Source: Nageia nagi (taxonomy: Eukaryota; Pinophyta). Taken from it: DNA of 64,000 bases. Position numbers and translations under genes: made by a program. Shown here piece by piece: positions 14,101-26,100 of the stretch. The stretch spans positions 26,908,001 through 26,972,000 of the forward strand of contig JBITNC010000001.1 of assembly GCA_050084985.1 (NCBI GenBank). Reading direction: 5' to 3'. Below the pieces are notes generated by a model. That model saw nothing but the letters and a program-made list of their open reading frames with translations. It did not search any database and was not told the DNA's origin. Each line of letters begins with the position of its first letter. Position 1 is the first letter of the stretch.

Positions 14101-17100
14101 AGCAAAACGGTTGTATATCTTGTGGTGTATGTAGATGATCTTTTGATAACTGGGAACATTGAAAGTTACATTGCATCCGTGAAACAAGATTTGAAGAGAG
14201 GTTTTGAAATGACAGATATGGGACATCTTCATTACTATTTGGGTGTTGAAGTGACACAAAACCCAAAGAACATTTTCATTTCCCAAAGAAAGTACATTGG
14301 AGAATTGTTGAACAGATTTGGCATGACAGATTGTAATCCCCTTTCTACTCTAATGGAACAAAATTTGAAGTTGAAATCTATTGAAGGGAATGCATTTGAG
14401 GATGCAACGAAGTATAGACAACTTGTTGGGAGTCTCATATATCTAACCACAACTAGATCAGACATTTCATTTGCAGTTGGAATTCTCTCTCGGTTTATGC
14501 AAAAACCGTGTGAAGGACATTGGAATGTAGCAAAAAGAGTTCTTCGATATTTGAAAGGCACATAGGAATTAGGGCTCAAGTATTCCAAAGTAGGAGACTT
14601 CAAATTAATTGGATATACAGATTCAGACTTTGATGGTGACAAAGAAAAAGGAGTTTCGACTTCAGGATATGCCATGAGTCTTGGATTAGCAGCTATCTCT
14701 TGGAGATCACGAAAGTAATCCGTTCTGGCAGATTCCACTACAGAGGCAGAGTATGTGGCTGCTGCAGAGGCAACAAAGGAGATTGTGTGGCTCAGGAAGA
14801 TATTGGATGATTTGCAGGAAAAATAGGTGAATCCAACTCCACTTCTAATTGATAATATTTCTGCAATTCAATTGGCCTTAGCAACTCCCCTTCAGATTAA
14901 AGGGGAATGTTAGACACCTAATCCTTAGGGATTATGGTATAGTTAGTATAGTATTAGATACTTACTATATTTAGTAAATTTGTAGCTTTGAATGTACTAG
15001 AATTTAGAGAGTCATTTCTTGTAGAATATGAGGAGTTACAATGTATCTCAAAAGTCACGCAAGAAGGTGAAGATGAAGAGTCTTTCTCAAATTGTACTTA
15101 CACAAGATTCTATACTAATAGAATGCTTTTTTGATCTTGGAGTTATCCGGCCTGCCACATTCAACGTGCCAAGGTGAGTTGAAATCTACATTTTGAGATC
15201 CTTGATCTCAACACCTTCGGCAAGGAGTTTGTAAATCTGCGAAGACAATCTTTCGACAGCCTCTATCACTTCATTCTTAAACTGCTCCTTCATCAATTCC
15301 CATCCTTCATGGAAGGAAGTCTGCTTCTTCAAGTGCAAAGGAGTGGTGCTATTTTTCTGGAAACTCCTTTATAATCTTCCTGATGGTTGTGAGTTCCTTC
15401 TTCAATCTCTTTACCTCCTTTTTGGCTTCATAGCCTTCCTGTTCCATGACTACAACGTTTTGGGTGACTATGTTTCCTGGTTGTCAACCCTAGCTTAACT
15501 AGCATCTTGAATGTCTCATTAACGCAGTCCTCTGCCCCCTGAGGATCCTTCTCTTTTGAGTAGCAATGACTAATGGAGATCTCCTTTCGAGAGGTGGAGA
15601 CAAAAGTGTCTACACTCCGAATCTTCTCTCCATTTGAGAGTTCTTCTTCCTCATCCTCAGAACACAGGTTCTGATTTATTTCTTCATCATGAGCTATACT
15701 CATGTTGAGGGATCTAAGGCAGACATCCAGGTCAAGATCTGGATGTTCGGTTGTTAGCTGAGGGGAAAACCTTTTTAACCAGCAATCTTCCTCTGTCAAT
15801 TTTCTTGACCTCTTTCACTAGAGTGGTTTACACTACGACCATTTCCTTGCCTTGATGCTCTTCATGCTTCTTTTTCTTCTTTTGCTCCTTAGTCTCTCTT
15901 TCATCTTCTTCATCTCCTTCGTTACCGCCTATAGATAAGCCTTGCTCCGGAGCTGGGGAGATCTCTCATGACTCCTCTTGGTAGAGGGTTTGTGCGAAGA
16001 AGGAGACTTCTTCCTATGTTCGGTAGGAGAGGACTTGGATACAACCACCTCTCTAGCGCACTTCTCAATAATCTGGACGTCTTCATCATAGGTGCCAACG
16101 TCCACTATCTCATCTTCTGGGATGGTTTCGACTTCAGTCTCATTGGGTGCTGAAGCATCAATGGCTACCTCCTCTTGCTTTGGTGTATTCGCAGCGTTGC
16201 CAGCATCATCATCTTCTTCTTCTTCCTCACTACAGCTCTCCGATTCTTCTACAGAATCCTCCACCGTATGGTAAGGATCTTCAGTCTCTTCATCGAGAGA
16301 AGAGGAATGCTCAGAACTAGAGCTAGAACTTGGTTGCAAAGGGGGAAATTTCTCCCTTGGACCAAGAGAATGGGCGGATCTAGAAGAAATCGCCTTAGTG
16401 GACGAAACACTACCACATGTTGTATTCACCACATCATCCAACACATCTTGGGGAAGAGTATGATATCCAACATCTCCAAGATCAACCTCTACTACATTGC
16501 ATTTGTTGGGACCCGGGATGGGCTCCGGGGCCTCTTGTCTTTTTCCTGCAGGAAGCAAGGGTGTCTTCTTTGGTGAGGACATGGTGTGAGTAGGAGACTT
16601 GATCTTCAAGGGGGCATATTTAGATTGAGGCTTGGTAGTTCGAGGCTTTTGAGGAGGTTTTTCTCCTTGAAGGGGAGCCTTCTTCTTGCTCAAAAGAGCC
16701 TTTATGCGTGCAATTTCTCCTTTGTTATGTACATTTCTATACCTCTCCTCATCTCCCAAAGGCTTATGTGAAAATGCAATGGGCCTATGAAAAGCTGTAC
16801 CATAAAAACACACAATTATCCCTTTAGGATCATAATTCTTAGCAGCAGCCTCTCTGAAGAAGTTGTTCTGATGTAGCTCCTCTCGCATATGCATTGCCTC
16901 CACCCATGTCTGGCACACATATCTGGATATAGTAATACGCAAATTTATTGTGGCGTTCTTCTTCTAGAGCCTCTCCTTTAGGAACAAGAGTTGCTTGACA
17001 TACTCCATGAGAATCAACCTGTTACTGGCTAATCTAGGCAAGAGTAGGGGTTGTTCTTCTGAACCAAAGTCTTTGATATATGTAAAATCGGCATCCTGCG

Positions 17101-20100
17101 AAAAGAAGTCTGCATGTACGCTGATGGCCTGAGTAGCTGCATCAGAAATCCTTTTCACCTTGGATTCTCCTTTGATATCTTTGTAGATATCATACTCTCA
17201 GAAATTGGCCCTCTCATAGACGTATTGGAACTTGTTCTGGCACCACCATTTCTGCTCTCCACACAGGGACGTTTTTTTGCTCCAAGTATCTTTCATCAGC
17301 TAGCTCCTTGGATCTGGCTTTGTCATGTAGCAACAGGTACACCAGATAAGAGTTCATATAAAATCTCTTCGAGGAGCCGAAAAAGGACAACTAATAGCGC
17401 ATGGCATCACTGATTACCCTAACCCATCGGATAGGTCCCCCCGAAACAATAGCAGCAATAAAACTTGTGAACTCTCTTTGGTACTTAGCATCATTTTCCT
17501 AACCGGTTACCCTTGACAAGAGGGTGATCAACTTTGCTACAACTGGCACGAATTCATCTCTCCGCGCACTGATCAACCTCTACCCTTGAAGGTTTTGAAA
17601 CTCTTCAAGTATCCAGGGTCGAATATAGTCTCCAGGCTGGGATGTGGAGTCATGGAACTCTTCAGAATGAACCAATGTATAATCATGCCCATATCTTTTC
17701 CAGCCAAAAGCTGCTTCAATTCTGGCAATGGAAAAGTCCATGATCACATTGCCTTCTGTGTCCTGCAGAACCCACTTGCTAAAGTCACACTTCCTGGCCA
17801 CTTCACTGCATAGGTCAGGAAAGGTACTGCAAATGGTATCATAGCAGCATTGAACAAACCGCATGTGTGGATAAGCTCCTCTAATAAGTCCTCTTTGCTG
17901 ATGGAGGACGTGGAGGCCATGGTCAGAGTAGGGTCCAAGTTTCCCCAATCTGTGTCACCAACGAAGATGTGTCTCCCCTTGAATTTGGCTTTAGGGAGAT
18001 CTGATTTGTCCTTCTACTGAAACTCTATTAGACTTTCCTTCACAAGCCTAGTCATCTAGCTTTTGGTCACATGCCTCTTGAACAAGTGGCTTTGAACCTT
18101 TTTGGCTTTCAACGGGGGTGCTTTGATGCTCAAAGCCATGGAGAATTCCACTCAACTCCCCTCTCAACTCCACATGTCTGACCAATCTAGGCATAAAGTT
18201 CTAGATGAGTGCAAAAGCACAGCTTGAAAAGTGTGCGATTGGGCCTAGGGTCAGTTAGCCAATTTTTTTTTTTTGAACACAATTCTTCACTCCATATCTG
18301 GGCACATGGTTTTGGATGAGTGCCTTGAGCACTACCTTAAAAGTATGCGACTAGGTCCCAGGGGTGAATTGAAATGTCTTAGTCAGAAACCTTCCTCCTC
18401 CCTTGGTTGCATGTTTTAGAGTGAGTGCATAATCATGCATGAAAAATGGTGCACCTAAGCTCTGAGATGGGGTATGCAACGTTCCTCAATCTGTTTCCTC
18501 CTTGGTCGCATGTCCAGGAATGAGTGTATAAGCATGCATGAGAAATGGTGCGACTAGGAAATGGAGTGATTTTGAAATGGTGTGTTTGAAATGCTCAATG
18601 GGCTAGGATATTTATAAGTTCGTGTAACTGCCAGGTGTCACTTTCTTATTGGTCCTTCTAAGGGTCAAATAGAAGGCCCACAACAAGGTCGCATGTTTCT
18701 TAAGGAGTGCAAAAGGACATGATGAAAATGATGCGACTAGGAAAGGGGGTGACTTAGTCAAATTCCAAACTTAGTTCAAAGCCTTAGTCCCTGGTTGCAC
18801 CCTTTTGGATGGGTGCCCAAAGCACTTGTCTTAACCCTTGCGCCTAACTGGGCATGCTTCCCAAGGCCTGGGATCTAAAAAAACTTTGAAAAATGTGCAA
18901 GTGGTCCTTGGTTGCATGTCCAGGAAGGAGTGCCTTTTCTTCTTATCTCCCACGCTTTACCCTAGATGAACTTGCGAACTGAAATAAGGGGGCTGACTTC
19001 CCTTTTATAGCCCTCCGTATGGGACACGTGTCACTACAGAATAGGCGTAGATGGAGATCCAATGCATGAGCTTCCACTTGTCAATTGTCAACAAAGTTCA
19101 ACACTTAGCTAATTTTCTTCTCCCCATTCTAGTTAGCTAATTTTCTTCTCCCCATTCTAGTCGCATGGTTTTGGATGAGTGCAAAAGGACACATCAAAAT
19201 CCTTGCGACAGCCTTTGATGCTCGGAAAAATGACTGTCCCCTTCACCTTGGTCGCACCCTTTTGAAGGGGTGCAAAAGGACTCTTCATAATGCATGCGAC
19301 AGCCTTTGGGCTCCAAAAATCTGCTAAATATAGAATCTCTTTGGTCGCACCCTTTCAAAGGAGTGCAAAAAGGACTCATCTCAAAACATTTGACAAGAAG
19401 AAAAATGCTAAGTATAAGTTGTTGGTCGCACCCTTTTGGAGAGGTGCAAAAGGACTCCACAAAATACATGCGACAATTGAATGCAACGAAAAAAATGCTA
19501 AGTATGAGATGATGTTTAACTTGGTCGCACCTTCCCTGGAGGGTGCAAAAGCACTCCCTCAAAATCATGCGACAAGCTGAAAATGAGAGTTTTGCTTTGC
19601 ATTTTCAACAAAAAACGACATATGAGATGTAGATGAGGTTCCTACAACATGGCGGTCTTCAGGGTACCTTCAAATGTAAACATGCAAACGATAAAACCGG
19701 AGAAGGTTGACTAGTTGCATGGTTTGAGACGAGTGCAAAAACACTCAGTGAAAAACATGTGACATGTTGAAAAATGCATGATTTTGACTTCAACTTACCA
19801 TGAAAATGCACTGTAAACATATTCCCAAGACTAGATTGAAAGATATGCATCTTCTTTGACAAACTTTTCATGCAATTCCTCTTTTGTTTCGTGAGGGTCC
19901 TCAAAATGCAAAAAATTTTGGGGGGTGGGGGTGTCGTGTAGGCACAACAGATAGTATTACATCATGGGTATAATATTTAGGGTGGTTGTAGTTATTTGTC
20001 TATCTTTTTGTTAGTGTCATGTGATGTTGCTTTTGCTCAACAAACCATTTCTTGTATAAATATGCTTATACCATAATGACATCATAACTTTTATTGTATT

Positions 20101-23100
20101 AATTTAATGTTGTCATCTCATTTCTTGTGATTTTTCCTAAAATTTCAATTGGAAATTTAGTTTCTATTATGATTTATCAGCTGTAATATTCATCAACTTT
20201 ATCATCTTTGTTTGTGCTAATACCTTGTGAAAGTCTTAAGTGACGTTCGCAAATCTACACTTTTTAGCCCAACTTTGGAGCTCTTTGTTTTTGCATCATT
20301 TTCTATTGTAACTAGATTTACTTTTTGCACTCATTGACAACATTATAATTTCTCACCTTGGCCAAACTTAATATTTATTGTTTTCATAGTAGTCAAACTT
20401 TGGGAGTTTGGCGAGTACTCATAAGGAATCTCGCAAAGTTGACCAGACCAATACTGATAGTCAACTTGCAAACTTTATTTGATTTTTAACCAAATTGTGA
20501 GTTTTTGGAGATTTGTTTTTTGCGAGTCATTAGTTTTAACAAGTTATTTGAAAAATCTTATTCTTAATTTTTTATTTTTAAATTTTTGTTGAGTTTTTAG
20601 TGGAGCTTTTCCAAGTTTAAGTTATTAACTAGCCTGTTGGGGGATTTTTCTTTCCTACCCTACAAATAGGCAAATGACTTGCAAGGCTTGAGAAAGGCAC
20701 CAACAACTAGGTGGAAGGGCGTTACCTCTACCCGCTATGAGGACTGGTTACCTCAAAGGTATCGTGCAATGGATGTGCAAACATTGACTCAAGAGATTGG
20801 CTAGGATGTTTGAAGCTATCACCAACTCAAATAAAATTTGTTAACCAAGGACTCGAAGTGTTCCTATCTCTAGACAAATGGTTGTTTCTCAAACAAACAA
20901 AATAAAATGGGGTTGCGAAGGCCACGAAAAAAAGTGAAAATAAAGAAAAAGTGTGTTCTAGACAATGGTACGTGCATTGAGCACAAGTGCATATGGTCTC
21001 ACTGGCTAGTGCAATGATTAGGATCTACTTCTCTCGAGCTTGTTATAAGTTCCACGCACTCCTTATCCCCTTCACTAGCCAACAACATGAATGGACTAGT
21101 GCGAGAAGTGTGAAGTAATGACAACGATGGTAAGAGGTAGGTCATGGGTAGGTCTTCAATGGTGGAGTGAAGTTCCTATGCTAAGTGACATAAGAGATTC
21201 ATCCCAAACAACACAAGTCTAACATGCAAACTACAAACTATTGCAAGTCACATTTTACTCAAAGATTACTTCAAAGGGTATTCAACGATTTTTTCATCCA
21301 CCTCAACACAAGGTTTATGAAAATGGTCCAAGCAAACTTAAGCAAAACAAGATAGCAATATTACTCATTCACTCAAGATATACAACAAAGCATTCACAAC
21401 ATGTTCATAGTTCCAACAATGAGAGCATTCATCATTCATTTACTTGAGATAATACCACATTCACAAATGGATCAACTTGTTTATTTAAAAATAGTAGTTA
21501 AGTTTTGACAAGTGCAAAATGTCTAATCCTCTAACAAATGAACCCAAATTGGCTATGAATAGTTTTTCAGCAACACAAAGTGTTGCCCTAACCCTAATTG
21601 CGTTTTTCGAGGAAAACATGAGGTCCAATAATAAAGCGCCACATGGTGTTACAAGATATCTTCCAAACTTGTGGGAGGAAATCCTCATCCGTTACAAGTT
21701 TGAGAATAAAATAATAATTAAAATTTTTCTACTAAAAATAAAATGTTTTTGCTAAAAAAATAAAATAAAATAAAACGACTGACAATGGTGGCTTTAAGGT
21801 CGCAACTCGATCTTCGAGACCCTTGTCCAGGAATTTGGCCATAAACTCCAAACCATGAACCATCTCAGAGGTCTTCCTAAAGTTCTTTATCATGCAACTG
21901 TGAACCTTGCAGATGATCTTATCCATTTCCATCTTCCAAGCATGCACCCTCATCATGTGGCTGGCATGGCTTTCAGTCTAATATGCATGGATGTCCTCTG
22001 TCATTGACAAGCTTTGGAGTAGATGTTTCACTTCGGCTACCACTTCGTTTGATTCTTTGATGGTGGTGTTTTCCTCAAGGAACTTGACTTCATATTCCAT
22101 CTGCTCCAACCTTGAGTTCGCCTTGTCGTTAATCTTCTTGACTTCCTTGCTCACTTCTTGAAAGCGAGTAGTCCTCTGTTGTACCACCCCCAAGTAGAAC
22201 CAATAATCATCGTAGAAACTAGCATCTTTCAGTCTCTGATTTCGAGTCATCTAAAAGTTCTCAACAATAGGTCTCCAAGACTCTAACCTCTTGAGGAAAT
22301 CCACTTTGTTCATCACAGTCCCCTTCAGCTTGTCCTCTTCGATGGAGATCTTTTGCAAGGCCTCCACAAACTGTGCTAGCACTACTAGTACTTTTTCAAT
22401 CAACTATTCTTTGATGACCACCAACCTCTCATTTAGCGATTTCAACATCTTGAGCTCTTAGGGGGGCACCTTTATGGATTCTATCTCTCGTGTCAATCTC
22501 CTCTGGGAAGCTAACTCCTTTTTTGGGCTCTTGATTTCTTTCTCCTTTTTCATCCCATCCTTGGTGATTGCATTCGCATTGGCTATGATAGAGTGCTTCC
22601 TAACCACAATTTTGATAGGGCCTATGTTGATGATTTGGTTAATTTGCTTAAGATCTTCAGGCATTTGTGGGTTAGCCTTGTTTGTGTACCCGGTCTTGAT
22701 ATGAATTGCATCACTGGTCATTAGCTCTCTTCTACTTGGTCATTAGCTTCAACATCTCCAAACTCCTCTCCGACATCCATGTTGAAAATGTCAAGGCACT
22801 CGTCTATATCAACACCCCACTCATCATTTAGTGGTGGTTGGTGGGTTTCAACAATTGTTTCATGGTTGATTGTGACATTTGTCCTTTGTTTCTTTGGTGG
22901 TCTTATCTCTTCATTACCATTCTCTTCATCACTCGCTTCGGATGACTGTGATTGTGAAGTTATCTTCAGCTGTGGCCTTCTGGGAATTGACTTAGAGACT
23001 GGGCTCTTCCCTCTTCTGCTAGATGTGGAAGGATTCAAAGAAGCGAACTTTTATACTACCTCCAGAATTGCAAAGACTGTACCTTATGACCATCTGGAAT

Positions 23101-26100
23101 TTGAATAGGGTGACCTTGGGTTTCTCCTTGTTCACCACGTTCTTCTCGATCATCCTCTTGGCTATCTTTTGGTTCATACATGTCATTAGAGGATGTGGAC
23201 CTTGATGGTGGAATGACTGTAGATGGGCATTAGATTGGCTCTCTAGGGGGTTTTTGTGGAGGCAATGGATCCTTCTCCCTATTCCTTACACACCTCACTA
23301 CCTTTTCTGCCGCCACGTCTTCCAATTCTCTCAGATCATGCTCATCCATGGTCTCCCTTACTTGCTCGACCATTGTCTTAATTGGGTTCTTTCCATGCAT
23401 CGAAGCATATTGACCAACAAGTTCTTCAATTATCAAGGGGAACTGTGTGACTCTAGATGTAGACCCTTGTGGTCTCTTCCCCTTGGCATGTGACAACCTT
23501 TTGTCAATAGTAGCTTCCATTGTCCTTTGCTGCTTCTTGGCCTCTTCTTGCAATTTGGCACGAATCTTCTTCATCTCCACCTTGTTGCTCACATTCCTAA
23601 ACAACTTATCTCCAAGTGGTTTATGCTTATAAGCTATTGTGCCTGCACAACACCCCCCAAAATTTTTGCATTTTGAGGACCCTCAAAATTAAAGAATAAT
23701 GCACGGAACTAAACATTTGTCTAAGGGAGTGTATGCATTCTGTTCTAGCTTCGGGAAACATGTTAAACCTGCACTTTCATGGTCACATCAAGTCAAAACC
23801 ATGCATTTTTCCTCCATCGCATGCTTTCAAGTGAGTGCTTTTGCACACCCCTTAAACGGTGTGATCAACCTCATACTGCACTTTCACGCTTATCACTTGC
23901 ATTTTCAGTCTTAAAATTGCTCTTTTAGGGTCCCTCATGTTGTAGAAGCTCATCTCTCCCTCATTGCATTTCATGTTCAAGGTCATTTTGGTCAAAAATG
24001 CAAGGCAAAAATTGTGTTTTCAGCTTGTCGCATGTTTTTCTATGGCAAAGCTTGTCGTGTGTTTTCAGGTGAGTCCTTTTGCACCCACTCAAAAAGGTGC
24101 GACCAGGATTGGAACCTCATACTTAGCATTTTTCTATGGCAAAGCTTGTCGTGTGTTTTCAGGTGAGTGCTTTTGCACCCACTCAAAATGGTGCAACCAA
24201 GGAGAAGTCATTTATACTTAGTCATTTTTGAGGCCATCAAAGCCTGTCACATGCTTTTAAACGAGTGCTTTTGCACCCCACCCAATCCATGCGACCAGAT
24301 TCATGAGGTGAAAACTTTGGCTAAGTGTCGGGCTCAGATTGTTGACAAGTGGAAATACATGCACTCGACCCCCTCTTGCACCTATCAGTTTGCAAATTTG
24401 TCTGGAGCATTGCATGGAGCCAAGGGAGAAAAGCACTTCCTCCAAAACGTGCAACTTGTGTCAAAACAACATTTTTCAAGTCTAACATTTTTCAAGTCTT
24501 TTTGGGATTTCTAGTCTTGGGAAGTGTGCCATACCCCAGGTGCGAGGATCAAGGTGCCTGCTTTTGCACCCTTTCCAAACTGTGCGACCAAGGATTGAGC
24601 TTTAGTGTGGACTTGAAAATTTGGCTAAGTGTTTAAGGGCTTAGTCACATGCTTTTCATCATATGCTTTTGCACCCCTTTAAAACCATGCGCCCCTGTTT
24701 TGGCTCCACCATTTGACCCCTAGTTTGACCAACCCAGAGGTGACACGTGGTAGCGTAGAAAGTTATAAATATCACGCCACCCCTTGTTCATTTTTGCCAC
24801 TTCATCTTAGATTCTTCACCTTTCCCTAGTCAGACCAATTCCATCACATGCTTTTGCACTCATCCGAAACAGTGCGCCAAGGAGAAACAAAGAGACTAGT
24901 GGGACGTTGTGCATCCAGATAGCCTGTTTTGGCTAAGGCATTCAGTAAGGTCCCAGGATCAAGGCTCATGCTTTTAGACACATGCTTTTTCACCCATCCA
25001 AATCCATGTGCCCAGGTGTGAGATGAAAGAATAAAGCTCTAAAATTTGACTAAGTTACCCTAGCCCAGTCGCATACTTCTCAAGCTGTGCTCAAGCATCC
25101 ATTCAAGACTGTGTGCCCAAGATTTCAAGCATCCTTCACAATGACTAGGCTTGTTCTTAGGTCCTTCTGGGGGCACTATTAGATAACTGTGCATGGCTTC
25201 CACTATCAGACCACCTCCATTAAGGGCTAGGAAAATTCAAGGGCAGCTATTTGAGAGACATGTAACCAAGAGCTAGATGACCCGGCTTTCGAAAGACAGC
25301 CTAATTGAATTTCAAGAGAGGGAGAGACTAGAGCTCCTTGAAGCCAAATTCAAGGGGAGATACATTTTTGTTGGTGATACAGATTGGGGAAACTTGGACC
25401 CCATTCAGACATTAGCCTCCACATCCTCCATCAGTAAGGAGGACTTATCAGAAGAGCTCATCCACACATGTGGCTTGTTCAATGCCACTATGATGCCTTT
25501 TGCAGTACCTTTTCTTGACTTGTGCTACGAAGTATCCAGGAAGTGTGAGTATGACAAGAGAGTCCTATAGGACACAGAGGGAAATGTAATCATGGATTTC
25601 TCCCTCGCCGTAATTGAAGCAACCTTTGGATGGAGAAGATATGGGGACAATTACACATTGACATACTCTGAAGAATTCCATAGCCCGGCTTGGGGATTGC
25701 ATTTGGCCTTGGTTGTTGGAAGATTACCAAAATCTTCAAGGTCAAAGGTTGATCAGCGCTCGTAGAGAAGAGTTCTTACCTGTTGTAGCCAAGCTGATCA
25801 CTCTCTTGTCGAGGGTTACTGGTTAGGAGAATGATACTAAATACAAGAGGGAATTCACGGGCTTCATTGCAGTTATTAGCTCGAGAAGGGCTATCCAATG
25901 GGCTAGGGTAATCAGTGATGCCCTACGCCATCAGTTAGCCTATTTTGGTTCTTTGAAGAGATTCTATATGAAATCTTATCTTGTATACTTGTTATTGCAT
26001 GGCAAGGTCAGATCCAGCGAGTTGGTTGACGAGAGATATTTGGGACAAAAGAACACCCCCGTGTGGTGAACTTATCCAAAGTGGTGGTACTAGAACAAGT

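Larger units (their letters stand above)
11127..15157 (+). mobile_element. Defective Ty1/Copia LTR retrotransposon (K) inside element A
   Basis: Perfect 5-bp TSD CATTC (11122-11126 and 15158-15162). The 3' LTR is 14908-15157 (TGTTAGACACC..GGCCTGCCA), preceded by the polypurine tract AAAGGGGAA. The 5' LTR (11127-11267) lacks its last 110 bases or so and runs straight into gag, so U5 end, primer binding site and gag N-terminus are deleted. The domain order gag, protease, integrase, RT, RNase H is Copia. The homologous empty site in element B (about 28320-28335) confirms the boundaries. Confidence 0.92.
10600..18141 (-). pseudogene. Element A ORF, unknown gag-like/coiled protein, broken
   Basis: Minus-strand coding remnant in several frames. 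The N-terminal domain (18141-17580) contains the motif [19 protein letters not shown] and [12 protein letters not shown]. Then follow [18 protein letters not shown] (about 17158), a charged Pro/Ser/Glu-rich middle (16942-15929, with runs of Ser and Glu), an acidic stretch (15799-15428) and, beyond the Copia insertion, an alpha-helical C-terminal domain ([20 protein letters not shown], 11065-10781) ending [14 protein letters not shown] near 10600. Element B has the same domains in the same order. No protease, RT, integrase or transposase motif is visible, and the function is unknown. Frameshifts and stops show it is dead. Confidence 0.7.
9196..19949 (-). mobile_element. Element A (LTR-less TGTTG..CAACA family), with Copia inserted
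   Basis: Perfect TSD GATAG at 9191-9195 and 19950-19954. The minus strand starts TGTTGTGCCTACACGACAC at 19949 and ends GAAAGAAAAACATACCAACA at 9196. Order on the minus strand: terminal hairpin; C-rich block and TTTGCATTTTGAGGACC; palindrome array 19760-18170; G-box and TATA at 19029-19001; ORF from about 18141 to 10600; then about 1.4 kb of non-coding 3' region. Without the 4-kb Copia it is about 6.7 kb. No copy of the 3' end is found near the 5' end, so there are no LTRs. Confidence 0.8.

Noticed and set aside
18170-19760. CRISPR-like regular repeat array
   Set aside because: Modules are internally palindromic, unequal in spacing, and the spacers are not unique inserts of constant length. 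The genome is a plant nuclear one.
24167-24636. Plus-strand ORFs near the start of element B
   Set aside because: They translate the palindrome array upstream of the TATA box; no homology or conserved frame with element A.
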